A stretch of 64,000 nt of DNA from Novakomyces olei. Taxonomy: Eukaryota; Ascomycota; Novakomycetes; Novakomycetales; Novakomycetaceae. Within the stretch, counting starts at the first letter, position 1; every line of letters begins with the position of its first letter. The stretch covers positions 471,001 to 535,000 of the forward strand of contig JADEYG010000004.1 in the NCBI GenBank assembly GCA_016906335.1, in the 5' to 3' direction. The notes below the pieces were generated by a model, which saw only the letters and a program-made list of their open reading frames with translations, was not told where the DNA came from and did no database searches. Positions 1 through 11,406 of the stretch are shown one piece after another. The position numbers and the translations under genes are program-made.

Positions 1-954
1 ACGTGACTAGCAGATGCTCGTTATTAGCAGGACTAAAATCGACACCTGTGATCCCATCTTCGGGGCCATTACGCAGCCGCCACTGCCACATCTCTAACGG
101 CCATACACTGACCGCGTTGTTTACAACCACGTTTACTGCCTTATTTATTTAATTCATTCTTGTTATAAGGATCGCTAGCCTATATACTATGGAGCGTATC
201 GTGGAATGAATATTAATGGAATAACGAACGCGTGTATACACGTTTAAAATGAATATATATATTGTATTCAAATCTTTTTTATAATAATAATAAAATAAAC
301 AAATAATAAATAAATAGAATAAATGATAAATAATTAAAAAGAACCAATAATCTAAATACAATATTAATATAATTAATAATATTTGCACATTATTGTCATA
401 TTGTGTATTGTATTGTATTGTATTGTATTGTATTGTATTGTATTGTATTGTATTGTATTGTATTGTATTGTATTGTATTGTATTGTATTGTATTGTATTG
501 TATTGTATTGTATTGTATTGTATTGTATTGTATTGTATTGTATTGTATTGTATTGTATTGTATTGTATTGTATTGTATTGTATTGTATTGTATTGTATTG
601 TATTGTATTGTATTGTATTGTATTGTATTGTATTGTATTGTATTGTATTGTATTGTATTGTATTGTATTGTATTGTAGAATATAGGGTAAAATACCACAA
701 ACATAACGATCTACAAGCGCTCACCGAGAGCTGCGGAGCACAAGCCAATCGGGCGGTCGACTGTCTTTGCAGAATCGAGGTGACTCTTATTGGACGGGAA
801 TTTGGTTGACGCAAAGGTGTGAATTGTTTCATTACAAGACGTAGAGGAGGTCGAGATCAGGTTCCATTGGTTTTCATTGTAAGCTTTTACGTGGCCACAG
901 ATCGTTACGACAACAGTCTAAAATTTCCAAAACGACCCGCAGTTAAAAGCGAAA
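1..954. other. Intergenic region upstream of YPT6
   Basis: No convincing gene. It contains an AT-rich stretch (about 240-400) and the TATTG microsatellite listed separately. Long open frames here are produced by the repeat. The last 250 bases should hold the YPT6 promoter. Confidence 0.6.
406..675. repeat. (TATTG)n microsatellite, about 54 perfect copies
   Basis: An uninterrupted 5-bp tandem array of about 270 bp, flanked by imperfect units. Because the unit is not a multiple of three and has no stop in several frames, it generates long spurious open frames on both strands. It lies about 280 bp upstream of the YPT6 start. Confidence 0.97.
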
Positions 955-1842
<888 letters not shown>

Positions 1843-2430
1843 ATGTACATTTATTCAGGACCTCGTTCATTACCAACTTCTTCATTTGTTTTTGTTGCAC
1901 TTTAACGCATGCTTTTATTGCAGTACAGGCGGTCGTTCCGGCAAAGAACGCTTTCATACGTCAATAAAATCTTGACTTTGCGTGTCAAGTTGTTTGCTTA
2001 GTCTATCAGAGGACAGGAATATACTTCCAAATGGCACATTAAATATGGAAAAGATGTATTTAAACGGGCAGTGTTAGAGCTAACTTCAAGTAACTTCTAG
2101 GGCAGCTGTTGGTTATCCTAGACCAGCCTTGCGTAGCTGGTGCCCGTTTTTATCCAGATGATCGCTTTTGTAGAGCTTAGTGATTAGTCAATTGTTCGGC
2201 AATCTTCAAACTGTAATAGATGATAGGCAAAAGAGTTCATAAATGAATAATATACGAAAAAAATGATTCACTTTTACACAATTTCTTGCCTTCAACGATA
2301 ACTGTCTATAATAATAGTGTGATGTAATAATAAAATCCATTGAGCATTTCCTACTTATCACTATGTAATAGTTGACAATTATTACTATTGCAAGTCGTAG
2401 TACTGTGCTCAATTGAGCAGGAAGCGAATC
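1843..2430. other. Intergenic region between YPT6 and OPI10
   Basis: Both genes are on the + strand. The stretch must hold the YPT6 terminator and the OPI10 promoter. I see no further gene or structured element. Confidence 0.5.
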
Positions 2431-3392
2431 ATGTTTGGCGCGATATGTGCCGGTAAGTCAAGTTTCTGGAATTGCCACTAATTTTTGTAGGAAGATTGGG
2501 TAAGTTCAACAAGTTTTGGGCTGTTTTGTATTCTGATTGCGAAAAGTACAAACGAATCTACAGCAGGTACGGATAAAGAGAATTGCGGCAAGCAGCCTAA
2601 TTTCTAGCTGAGCGAAACCGATTTCGTGTTTCAATTGGAAGATGCTGCAAACATAAACCATATTGTAGTTTTCCTTTTACCAACAACACCTTTTCCTGAC
2701 AATTTCGGGGCGACCGTATATTTTCAGTGGCCGGGACGAGAGTTTCAACTTTTAGGAGGGTATTAAATATACAATGAAAGAATCCGTTTAATAGTTTTTT
2801 TTTCTTTATTTTTTGGTCCTTGCTTTGGTTGCCAATCGATAGTCAGACTCACAGGCCTGTCGTGCTTGCGACTGAATTTATTTTTTATCTGCTGGTTAAT
2901 TCGCTAATAAATGTTCAGTTTATCAAACGCGAAACCAAGCGCGATATTTCGCGTGCGAAATGGTAATAACCCTGTACCAGTGGGTCCTGTAGTAGCCAAT
3001 CTTGGTATCTCCGTTGCGTCTTTGCCTTTGATACAGCAACAGCTCGAAGTAAGTGGACTCGGGACGGGAAGTAATGTGGAAAATGCTACAAATGCCATTG
3101 CAAAGGCTCCGCCATCGATTCCGGTATTAGCAGAACGAATTTTAAGAAATCTGTATAATTATTTGGCTGGGTTTGCCACCAATCATCTACCTCCTGGAGC
3201 CCAGGGGTTAGGGAGTATTAGGCCCGGTGACAGTTACGTTCCGTTACAGGTGAGTGCTCAATACCAATTTTTGTTTTAATTCCTATTTTTTAATTCATTT
3301 ATTAACGTATGAAGGCGTTTCAAGAATGGCATCAAAAGTTTTCGTCAAAGATCCAGATGGACCCAGGTTTCCTTGACCGCGATGACGCATAG
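2431..3392 (+). CDS. OPI10: OPI10/Hikeshi family protein, split by micro-exons
   Basis: Hikeshi imports Hsp70 into the nucleus under stress in animals; yeast Opi10 is linked to inositol regulation. Exons: 2431-2452, 2491-2499, 2547-2566, 2608-2759, 2919-3249, 3315-3392, giving 203 aa. The first three exons are only 22, 9 and 20 nt, yet together they read MFGAICAGRLVQTNLQQ, the conserved family N-terminus. They continue into SETDFVFQLE, INHIVVFLLP, TPFPDNFGA, VYFQWP and NAKPSAIFRVR, all family hallmarks. All splice sites are GT..AG, and several introns carry a CTAAT branch site. The C-terminus (AFQEWHQKF) matches the aromatic tail of the family. Frame is kept through all six exons, which supports the model. 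The micro-exon boundaries are the least certain part. Confidence 0.9.
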
Positions 3393-4661
3393 CGAAAGGT
3401 TTGAATACACGAGTGTCGTACCAGACGATAGATTAAATTTTATGATAGGAGAGCAAGGACATGTAAATTGGATATAATTGGGTATAACAGTAGCAGAAAA
3501 TATTAATATATTATGAAGAGCATGCATGATAAGCACGATTATTGGTAACGCAACATCTTTATGACTGAAAAGGTCGAACAGCCAGCGATGTCAATTAAAG
3601 ATTGCAACGTGATCTTAAACAGTTTTAGTGACTTACACGTACTTGTTCTTTTTGTATGTGCGTATGAAACCAATTCCATTGTCTAAAGTTTGTGACAAAT
3701 TTCCTGTGAAAACGTGTTTTGATTAGTTTCAATCCTGTATTGTCACAAACGCGAATTGGCTCTGCCATTCTGCGTCCGATTCCTCTAATTACCGCTGTGC
3801 GCACAAGTGGAGATTATAAGACTAATTGACAAATTGATGGCCCGCATGTCGAGCAAAACACGAGACCAGCAGCTGGAATTTAAGAGATAGGCTAAGAAGT
3901 AAATGTTAGAAACTCAAGACTTTCAGCTCAAATCATCGAAACAAATCTGAATGAGCTGAGTAAAAGGCCCCAAGTCACTACCAATGGATTCTTATCAGCA
4001 CATTTACGGCTCTGTTAGGCGTGAAACAAGTGCCGAGCAGGAATTTGACATATGTGCTTTTTGAATGTACGAATATTTCCGACACATTAGTTTATGGCTC
4101 AAAGATTGAAACTACAAGTAGTATTCTGTGCGCTGAATATTGCAGTATCGAATAGAGCTAACCCTAGGGTTTAGCTTTCATCGGCGGAAAAATATTTAAC
4201 ACACAAAACGTTGTTAGAAGTCCGCATTTCAACATTGTATAGAAATCATATATTCAAATTATTACACTATTAATAATACAAAGTACGCGGGAGCGTCTAC
4301 AAGCAAACAAGAACTGTAGGAGTCTATACACGCGCCCCTTCATAATCCTTCCTCTAACCTTTTCTCATGCGATAATGCTGAAAACGCAAAAGTGCGTGGT
4401 ATCTCACGGTAGGGACACACAGACAACTCTAGCAATATTCCAAAACCGAACCAAAAATAAACCAAAGAACGAGAAAAAAAAGTTTCAAGAATGAACGGGC
4501 AAACAATTCGATAGCTTATGATCAGCACGCAGAATAGCGATATAGTAACATAAAAAGCAGGCTATATAAACACTGAACTGCACAAAATCAAACATAAAAT
4601 AAATCAAAAATCAACACGAAAGCAAACCAAAAGAACCAATTATCCTCCGCATTCTAACAAT
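3393..4661. other. Long convergent intergenic region (OPI10 / YND1)
   Basis: At 1.27 kb this is long for a tail-to-tail gap in this genome. No convincing coding region was seen on either strand. A near-palindrome made of two opposed telomere-type units lies at 4157-4175. Confidence 0.5.
4157..4175. promoter_or_regulatory. Inverted telo-box pair
   Basis: The sequence GCTAACCCTAGGGTTTAGC is an almost perfect palindrome built from CCCTAA and TTAGGG units. It lies between two convergent genes, so a promoter role is not obvious. It could be a binding site for a telomere-repeat (Tbf1/Taz1-like) protein, or chance. Confidence 0.4.
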
Positions 4662-6497
4662 TCAAAAATTGCGAATAACTGGCGACCGCCGACCAATGCT
4701 AACTGTAGGGCTCGTAGACCGAGAATTAGTCGTACTCGGCACTCGAGACAACCACCGGCCCGCCGGCAGTTTAGTAGTTGTATTGGCAGACGAAGCAGTA
4801 GATTTACGAGGCGATTCGAGCTCATAAGAATTTTCTTCGTCGCCTGCTTCGTCTTCTTCAGGTTCATACTCCATTGATCCGGCTGCCTTCATTACGCGGC
4901 GGTAAGCTCGTCGTCTTCGGATCCTTGAGAGCAGCCAAGTAACCAATCGTTTGCGCCGTAAATAGCTATAAACGAGCCATGCGAGCAGTACGGAGGCCAC
5001 AGCGAGTCCGATAATGGTCGGAGTAGACAAGAAATGCCTTACGCGAATATCAGGGAACCTTCTACCAAAGTCAGAGTCGGCCGTGCCGACTCCGACGGGC
5101 AGAGCGTTCCATTTAGAGGTGACTGGAACAGTAGAAGCGACATACAGCAGAACTTTGCCCAGTGTCCAACTTACATCGAGGCCATTGATGCGCTTAACGC
5201 TCTTAAAGTGTTCAATCGTGTAGTTTTCACCCACTGTACCGTGAGCAGAAGCAGATCCTGACAATGGCAGTAGCTGCTGAGGCTGCTTGGGTAGCCCAAA
5301 CCCCGAGTGCAGGACGCTCATCATCCACGCAGACTTGAAACAAAATTCTTGCAGTGTTGTTTCGTCCACGTTTTTACGAAACTGGCCTGTTTGCAGTCCC
5401 GCGATTAATTCGTCCCACGGAGTACTACAAAACTGGGCAACTTTTTCGTAAAACGTGGCATAATCATAAGCACCTCCGTGGTCGAATACATCGTTGTTTA
5501 AATGGTAGTATTCGCTTATACCCACAAACTGATTGACCTGGAAATCAATGTGGGGAGCGTGTGAGCCAGTAAGGAGGCAGGCATTCTGAGCACAGGCCTC
5601 CTTTTCATCCAAGACATGTGCAAGTTTATCAATGCAGGCCGCCAATTTGCCCTGGCCAATCACAGCTGTCCCACTCTCGAGTTGCTGCCGGTGCCCCTCC
5701 GGCAGACACGGGTCCCGTACGGTTGAATGACGCGCCAACGCGTCTAGCTGCCTTAGGTACTCCTGGCGCGCCTGATTGGCTCCCAGTCCCAGCCACGAGC
5801 TTACGTAAACTCGCCACTCACGGCTGCTACCGCCCACTGTTCGCAGCCTTACTCGCATCAGCTCTTCATCGTGCTTCATTGCTTCCGTCGAATTTGGGGC
5901 AAAAGCAATTTGCACAGAGGCACCACCCATATCGAGAAATCCGCTGGTGTACCTTTTGTTGCCCAGGATATTCTGCTCGTGATCGAGTCCGCCAGTCAGG
6001 TAGTTTACGGCGAGCCACCCGTAAAGGCCCTCCATTACTCCCGAGATCACAGACACGTCCTCCTCACAGTCCCTCAGCAAAAACGGAGAGTGCTCTTTCA
6101 TATAGCTGCAAGCACTCTGCAGCAGCTGGCGCTGCTGTGAGGTGGGGAGCAGCCGCATCCCTGCAGTGGCAGCCAGAAAAATAGGAGTCTGTCTCGCCTG
6201 ATCTTGCGGCACTACACCCGTAGCAAACTCCAGCAGCTCTGCCAAATGGTCTGAGCCTACTGCCTCTGGCGCGTCTGCAAACGCGGAAATTCCAGGATGG
6301 ATCTTTTTATGCCAGTTGCGTCCCCCCTCTGTGCCCGTCGTGATTAGAGGAATTGAGGCCAAAGCCGTAGCATTGGCCTCCGCCTGTGCTACAGCATTGT
6401 CCAGCCACGAGTACACGTAAAGCCGTGATCCTGATGAGCCGCAATCGATGACGATAGCCCACCGCCTGTCGCGGCGCCAAGAGGCGCCGTCGCTCAT
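4662..6497 (-). CDS. YND1: GDA1/CD39 family apyrase (Golgi nucleoside di/triphosphatase)
   Basis: Hydrolyses nucleoside di- and triphosphates in the Golgi lumen, removing the by-product of glycosylation. Single exon, 611 aa. Apyrase conserved regions are visible: ACR1 around residues 15-30 (VIDCGSSGSRLYVYSW), ACR2 near 108-116 (FLAATAGMR), ACR3 with the catalytic Glu near 156 (GVMEGLYGW) and ACR4 near 188-199 (LDMGGASVQIAF). One transmembrane helix lies at about 495-513, followed by a basic, Ser-rich 98-residue cytosolic tail. There is no N-terminal signal anchor, so the C-terminal helix anchor matches yeast Ynd1 and human ENTPD4/7-like forms less well than Gda1 (N-terminal anchor). A TTAGGG-type box lies about 135 bp upstream of the ATG. 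Confidence 0.92.
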   Translation of the reverse strand: MSDGASWRRDRRWAIVIDCGSSGSRLYVYSWLDNAVAQAEANATALASIPLITTGTEGGRNWHKKIHPGISAFADAPEAVGSDHLAELLEFATGVVPQDQARQTPIFLAATAGMRLLPTSQQRQLLQSACSYMKEHSPFLLRDCEEDVSVISGVMEGLYGWLAVNYLTGGLDHEQNILGNKRYTSGFLDMGGASVQIAFAPNSTEAMKHDEELMRVRLRTVGGSSREWRVYVSSWLGLGANQARQEYLRQLDALARHSTVRDPCLPEGHRQQLESGTAVIGQGKLAACIDKLAHVLDEKEACAQNACLLTGSHAPHIDFQVNQFVGISEYYHLNNDVFDHGGAYDYATFYEKVAQFCSTPWDELIAGLQTGQFRKNVDETTLQEFCFKSAWMMSVLHSGFGLPKQPQQLLPLSGSASAHGTVGENYTIEHFKSVKRINGLDVSWTLGKVLLYVASTVPVTSKWNALPVGVGTADSDFGRRFPDIRVRHFLSTPTIIGLAVASVLLAWLVYSYLRRKRLVTWLLSRIRRRRAYRRVMKAAGSMEYEPEEDEAGDEENSYELESPRKSTASSANTTTKLPAGRWLSRVPSTTNSRSTSPTVSIGRRSPVIRNF

Positions 6498-6630
6498 TGG
6501 TTTCGTGATACGGTTTGGTTTCCCAAACTGTAGACGCCCATCAACGACTATTTTGCTATTACGGCGCCAAGTGTTGATATATGATTATTTGTAGTGTCTA
6601 TATATTTTTTTAGGGTTATTTATTCTCTGT

Positions 6631-6642
6631 AGGGTTAGGGTT
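6631..6642. promoter_or_regulatory. Telo-box in the YND1 promoter
   Basis: AGGGTTAGGGTT, with a second TAGGGTTA at 6611-6618. It lies about 115-145 bp upstream of the YND1 start codon and downstream of the LCL3 stop. The same motif recurs upstream of several other genes in this window. Confidence 0.55.
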
Positions 6643-6863
6643 GATATATAATTATTTGCTGGATTGATATTAGCTCCATACAATAAAATCATTATTATAG
6701 TATGCTTACTGTAAGCTTACTGCAGGATTCAGGCTTACGCCTGTAGATAATTCTTTGTCAAATTCATTATTTACTACCTTTTCAGTTGTATCTCTATTGC
6801 GCGTGGTTTAATCCGCACAAACCGTTCCTGCCTACACATACACTGTATATACAAATCGTCTAA

Positions 6864-7625
6864 TCATTCCCGCCGACGGATTCGCCGCTTAAATTCTGCC
6901 GGTGTCTCTATCTTGCCGGGCTTCTTCCTGCTCAGTAGGCTGCGTAACCGCTGGCGCCAAGTGGTATCAGCTTTGCTGATTGCCTTCTTTCCTGCCCACA
7001 TCCCAATCCTTTTATCCTTTGCCCTTTGTAGCAGCCGACGCAGCTTCTTCTCACGCTCAGGTCCACCGTACTCTGCGCCAGCTTGATCGAATACATCAGC
7101 CATTCCATTCCTCACCATTTCTTCACCAACTGATTTTGGAATTGGAGAAAACGCGTGCGTCCGTACGCGTACGGTGGCCACTACGCGGTCGTATCTGTCA
7201 CGCGAATGGGGTTGGACGCGTACCCTTTTGCCAATCAAATATTTGCGCAACCAGCGCAATGACTCTGGGCCGTGTGGCTGTGCAGGGTTGCCGAAATGTG
7301 CACACTCTGGAGCATCGACTCCAGCAATTCTTATAGCCAGAGTTTCATGTGAAAGTCTTGCGCGCGTCTTGGGAACGCGTCTGAGCCAGCCCCAGCCTGT
7401 AAGAACGCCTCCAGGTGTATGGAAAAAGCGAAAATTATCTCCGTCTCCCACCCGTGTACAACGGCCAAACAGAGTCCGACGCGATCCAGGTGCGAGAAAA
7501 GAGCTGGGCAGGTCATTGATGTTCCGGATCGGCCTGAGAAACGTTCGGTACGCACGTGCGCCAGCAACTGCAGTGCCTACAAGGACTGTTGCGACCGCAA
7601 GAGAATCGAAATTGATATCATTCAT
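6864..7625 (-). CDS. LCL3: Lcl3-type mitochondrial membrane nuclease (SNase fold)
   Basis: Staphylococcal-nuclease-like (TNase) domain protein of the fungal Lcl3 family, which is located in mitochondria in yeast. Single exon, 253 aa. A hydrophobic segment at about residues 8-23 is followed by the SNase core: RCTRVGDGDNFRFFHTPGG, then AIRIAGVDAPECAHFG (calcium/active-site Asp and Arg region), RVRVQPHSRDRYDRVVATV and NGMADVF. The tail is strongly basic. The length fits the family. The gene is transcribed towards YND1, with a TTAGGG box about 160 bp upstream. Confidence 0.93.
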   Translation of the reverse strand: MNDINFDSLAVATVLVGTAVAGARAYRTFLRPIRNINDLPSSFLAPGSRRTLFGRCTRVGDGDNFRFFHTPGGVLTGWGWLRRVPKTRARLSHETLAIRIAGVDAPECAHFGNPAQPHGPESLRWLRKYLIGKRVRVQPHSRDRYDRVVATVRVRTHAFSPIPKSVGEEMVRNGMADVFDQAGAEYGGPEREKKLRRLLQRAKDKRIGMWAGKKAISKADTTWRQRLRSLLSRKKPGKIETPAEFKRRIRRRE

Positions 7626-7783
7626 AGTGAGCCATTTGGCATCGCCAACTCAAACATTATTTTGTGTGACGCTTGGGATTTTGACGGTCAGAACACTCCT
7701 GCGTCAAGATACCCGTACATTCGTTCTGCTAACAACAAGTATATTAAAGAAATATAGTATGGAAATAAGTGCGGTTAAATAGC

Positions 7784-7791
7784 GTTAGGGT
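7784..7791. promoter_or_regulatory. Telo-box in the LCL3 promoter
   Basis: GTTAGGGTTT about 160 bp upstream of the LCL3 ATG, one of the recurrent telomere-repeat-like promoter boxes. Confidence 0.5.
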
Positions 7792-9262
7792 TTATACTTT
7801 TTAAATTGGGCGCGTTCATATGAGACTATTGATAGACATAGACCTATCGGGCACTGCTGTCACACTGAGCAGACATAATGGATATTATACGCAAATATTT
7901 CAAACTCGGCCAACTACTACTTTATTTATAATGTTAAATATATATATATATATTATATATATTAATACATATTATTAATTTAATAACTAAAATAATTTAT
8001 AATATTATATATATCTTATTATGATATAAATATATCTTTTTATAGTATAAATATATATATCTTATTATATTATTATATAAAAATGTATAGTAGCAGATAT
8101 AGGTTAATTGGTCTACTAAACCTCGACGACTACATGTGAATGCAGTGGCGCTATGTAGACCGACCGTAATATGTGTAAACGCCTCCTTCATAGAGACAGA
8201 ATTTATACTGAATGCCGTTTGCTCTAGTTGACGATTTACCCGCATTATTTAATCCATTTTTGAATTGCCTCTACCCTGCTATGCCACATTCGGTCGATCA
8301 CTCTGTCTTATAATTATTACAAGACAATCTTGCTCTCATACGTTATTAATCGCCTATAAAATTTCAATCTTGCAGCCAAAAACTCTAATTTCGATCGGTA
8401 GTAGAGGACGCTTTAATTGGAAGCAGATAACTGTCGGAGCGGCAAAGCGGCAATAATCTCCGCAAGACACTCTCCGTCGCTGATGATCAGCACACTAAAT
8501 AATTTCTGGTAGTGCCGCGCTAAAATCGTAACTTCATTCCCTGCCATCACGTGACCAACTTAATTGGGCCGCAAGTATGACAGGTGTCTCTTACTTGGCG
8601 ATGAATAATCAATCATGCGATGCCTGAGAAATGTATGTAGCGAGCAATGACTAAATTAGTAATATAATTAATCAGATAAAAAATAATCTTGCGTCAAAAA
8701 GTGGAGTGAGACGCTCCGACTGTGCGTTTTGCCAGATTTACACAGAACTACTGGGTTTTGAGGTGCGCGTCTTATTGCGCACACTCTACATTTTGCTTCG
8801 TCTTTTTTTTGGTGGCCTAATCGGCCTTATCTGATTCGGCGTTGAAGAAGAGCAGGGCTTATTTGGTTGGACTGATCGTTCTGTAGGTAAATAGAAAGAA
8901 TACGTCTAATAAGCAAAGGCGACGCTCGGCTTTATTTTTTTCCCAAGCCTATTGAAGGACTGCTTCGGTCAGAGAGATCGGTACAGAGTTGGCTGTTTCG
9001 TTTACCGAATTCGCTGTTTGATAGAGATCTCACCTCTCATCGAGCTCGGCCCGTCAACTCTTATCGAACTGCGAATCGAGCTCGGCCGCCGCACGTAAAG
9101 CTGCTTGCAACCGCCTTTGCAGGCCCTTTACAGATTCCTTACAGACCGACAAGATCGGTTGTATATATAATAGCCTGCACCTTTTTGTTTTCCGATTCTA
9201 CCATCGGCCATCTCTCGAGTCTTGTCTATTGCGCATTTGCTCCAACTCACTTTTGATTTACG
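7792..9262. other. Divergent intergenic region LCL3 / IDO with AT palindromes
   Basis: About 1.5 kb between two divergent genes. Bases 7920-8085 are nearly pure A/T with alternating TATATA runs that can fold on themselves. A small hairpin (GTGCGC / GCGCAC) lies at about 8764-8783. Two exact 13-bp copies of ATCGAGCTCGGCC are at 9039-9051 and 9075-9087, upstream of the dioxygenase. I see no gene. Confidence 0.5.
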
Positions 9263-10985
9263 ATGCATAACCTTCCGGACCTTCCAGATCTGTCGGATTA
9301 CGGCCTTCAAGAGCTCGGATTTCTTGGTCCGCGGCCTGCCTTACGCCTTGCTGATTCCTACTATGAACCATGGGAATCTGTAATGGACCAGTTCAATGCT
9401 TTCCTTTTTACGAATCGGCTACGCCGGGTCGTCGATAAGGCAAGTCTACAAAATTGCTTACAGTCTTCTAACTCGTAATAGCTGCCTCTTCTTTCGTTGG
9501 ACCACATTCGGAACGAGGCGGAGATGCATCGTGCTTTCCTATTGCTTGCAATGATGGCCCACGGCTATGTATGGAGTGGTGATTCGCCCAGTCAGGTATG
9601 TGCATCTCGTCGAGCTCTTTTTTGTTTGTTTGTTTTTTTTGTTTGTTTATTTACTAACCTTTTAAAAGATTCTGCCTGCGGCTGTCGCGGTACCATGGAT
9701 GCACGCGGCAAAACGACTGGGCATGCAGCCGGCAATATGTCATGCGGCCGTCTGCCTATGGAACTACCGAGTCCTTTGTCCCGACGAAGAGATAGACTTT
9801 GGAAATGTGGCCGCGTTGTATACTTTTACCGGCAGCGAAGACGAGTCCTGGTTCTATCTAGTATCCACAGTAATAGAAGCACGAGGAGCTCAATTCTTGC
9901 GGTTCCTTTTAGTCGCAATCGCAGCGGCCCGAGAGGACGATGTGCTTAGATTCGCTCATGCTTTGCAGAATATGGCTCTTATACTCGATACAATTTGCCA
10001 CATGTTATCACGAATGCCGGAGAAAACTGACCCACAGTATTTTTATAGGCGTATACGACCTTGGCTGGCTGCCGGTAAAGGAATGGAACCGGTAGGACTG
10101 CCAAAAGGCATTTTCTTTCAAGGCTGTCCTAGTGAAACTGATCCTAATGGGACTTGGCTTCAGCTTTCCGGAGGTAGCAATGCCCAGTCTGCCCTTATTC
10201 AAGCCTTTGATATTGGATTAGGTATAGAACACTACCCAGACTCTCCCGCCAAAGGCCCTGCCTCTGGGAACGCTTACCTTCGATCTATGCAGGATTACAT
10301 GCCCAGCCAACATCGGGAGTTTCTTCATCATCTCGAGACTGTTGCAAATGTTCGGCAGTACGCGACGCGTAACGCGCATCAATTAGACAGACGCGTCGGA
10401 GACGCGTATGATGCGTGTGTCGCGTTATTAACGGATTTCCGTAATAGACATTTGCAAATTGTATCGCGTTTTATCGTTATCCCTGCGGCCGATGTGCGAA
10501 TGAATCGAACTTCTGCCGCCGCCTCAGTAGCAGCGCCTTCTAATGCCGGAGATGATCTGCATAGACTAAAGCTGCGTGGGCTCAGTGCTACTCAGACTGA
10601 GGATTCATCTAAACTGACGGGGACAGGGGGGACGAATTTAATGGCGTTTTGTAAGCGATACATCCTTGTCATATTTATATTTTTGTTTATATTTGTATAT
10701 TGTATCCACCTTCTAACATTTCTAGTGCGGAAAATTCGCAATGAAACAGAATCAGGGCTCCTAGAATACAATCAGCCTCCACAGAAAAAGAAGACTATAA
10801 AGTCCACAGAGACTAAAGACGCCCGCAAAAGTGTTGCATCTCCGTGTTCACCAACAACGTCGACCCCTAAATTCATTAATGCATGGAACTCTCAAGACTT
10901 TTGGGAATCGCCTGGTTGCAAATGCCCGGAAAGCAACGGCAAAGCTGGGTTTTTGGATATTCGAGAAGGCCTTTGCACACTATAA
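9263..10985 (+). CDS. BNA2: Indoleamine 2,3-dioxygenase (heme; kynurenine pathway)
   Basis: Opens the tryptophan ring to N-formylkynurenine, the first step of de novo NAD synthesis. Exons: 9263-9439, 9482-9595, 9669-10650, 10726-10985, giving 510 aa. Family landmarks: DSYYEPWE, LPLLS, MAHGYVWSG, AVPWMHAAK, DESWFYLVSTVIEARGA, IRPWLAAG and GGSNAQS. RHLQIVSRFIVIPA carries the likely proximal heme histidine, followed by GTGGTNLM. The first intron begins GCAAGT after AAG, so it is a GC-AG intron. Using it joins VDK to LPLLS exactly as in the family. The last intron (75 nt) is in frame without stops; reading it through would insert a false membrane helix, while removing it gives AFLRKIRNET as in other IDOs. 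The tail after that is long and low-complexity. Confidence 0.93.
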
Positions 10986-11406
10986 AAATTTGATTACATG
11001 TCTCTTGCATATTGCATTCTAAAATGACTACTGTAATTTATGAATGATCGTACTCTTCATTTGCTTACTAGTATCGCTTAAATTAATACAATTTTATTCT
11101 TTGATTTGTGCTGTTTATGATTTCCGTATCACCAAATGTAATTGTCCACAACAACAGTATTCCCGTATATGCATTCGGCTTTTGGTCAAGTCCAATGTGT
11201 GCAAACGATACTATCAATGACTAATCATTATCATTTATGATCGATAATAAACGTCAGTTCATGCATCATGAATGATTGATTATATTTCAACTCATACATA
11301 TATGTACCTCATGCTACTCTTTCGCCTGTTTAAAATATCAGAATTGATGGGACAGTGGACTTGTTAGATTATGGAAAAAAAGTAATTAAATTTAAATGTT
11401 TCCCAA
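10986..11406. other. Intergenic, convergent 3' regions
   Basis: AT-rich gap between the IDO stop and the stop of the golgin-like gene. No gene or structured element recognised. Confidence 0.5.

Noticed and set aside
149-832. Long open frames coding repeated IQYNT or LYCIV peptides
   Set aside because: They are translations of the TATTG microsatellite and have no non-repeat protein content.
5618-6184. 188-codon + strand frame inside YND1
   Set aside because: Antisense shadow of the apyrase, with no recognisable domain.
10651-10725. Apparent transmembrane helix near the end of the dioxygenase
   Set aside because: It is a 75-nt intron with GTAAGC donor, CTAAC branch site and TTTCTAG acceptor. 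Removing it restores the family sequence.
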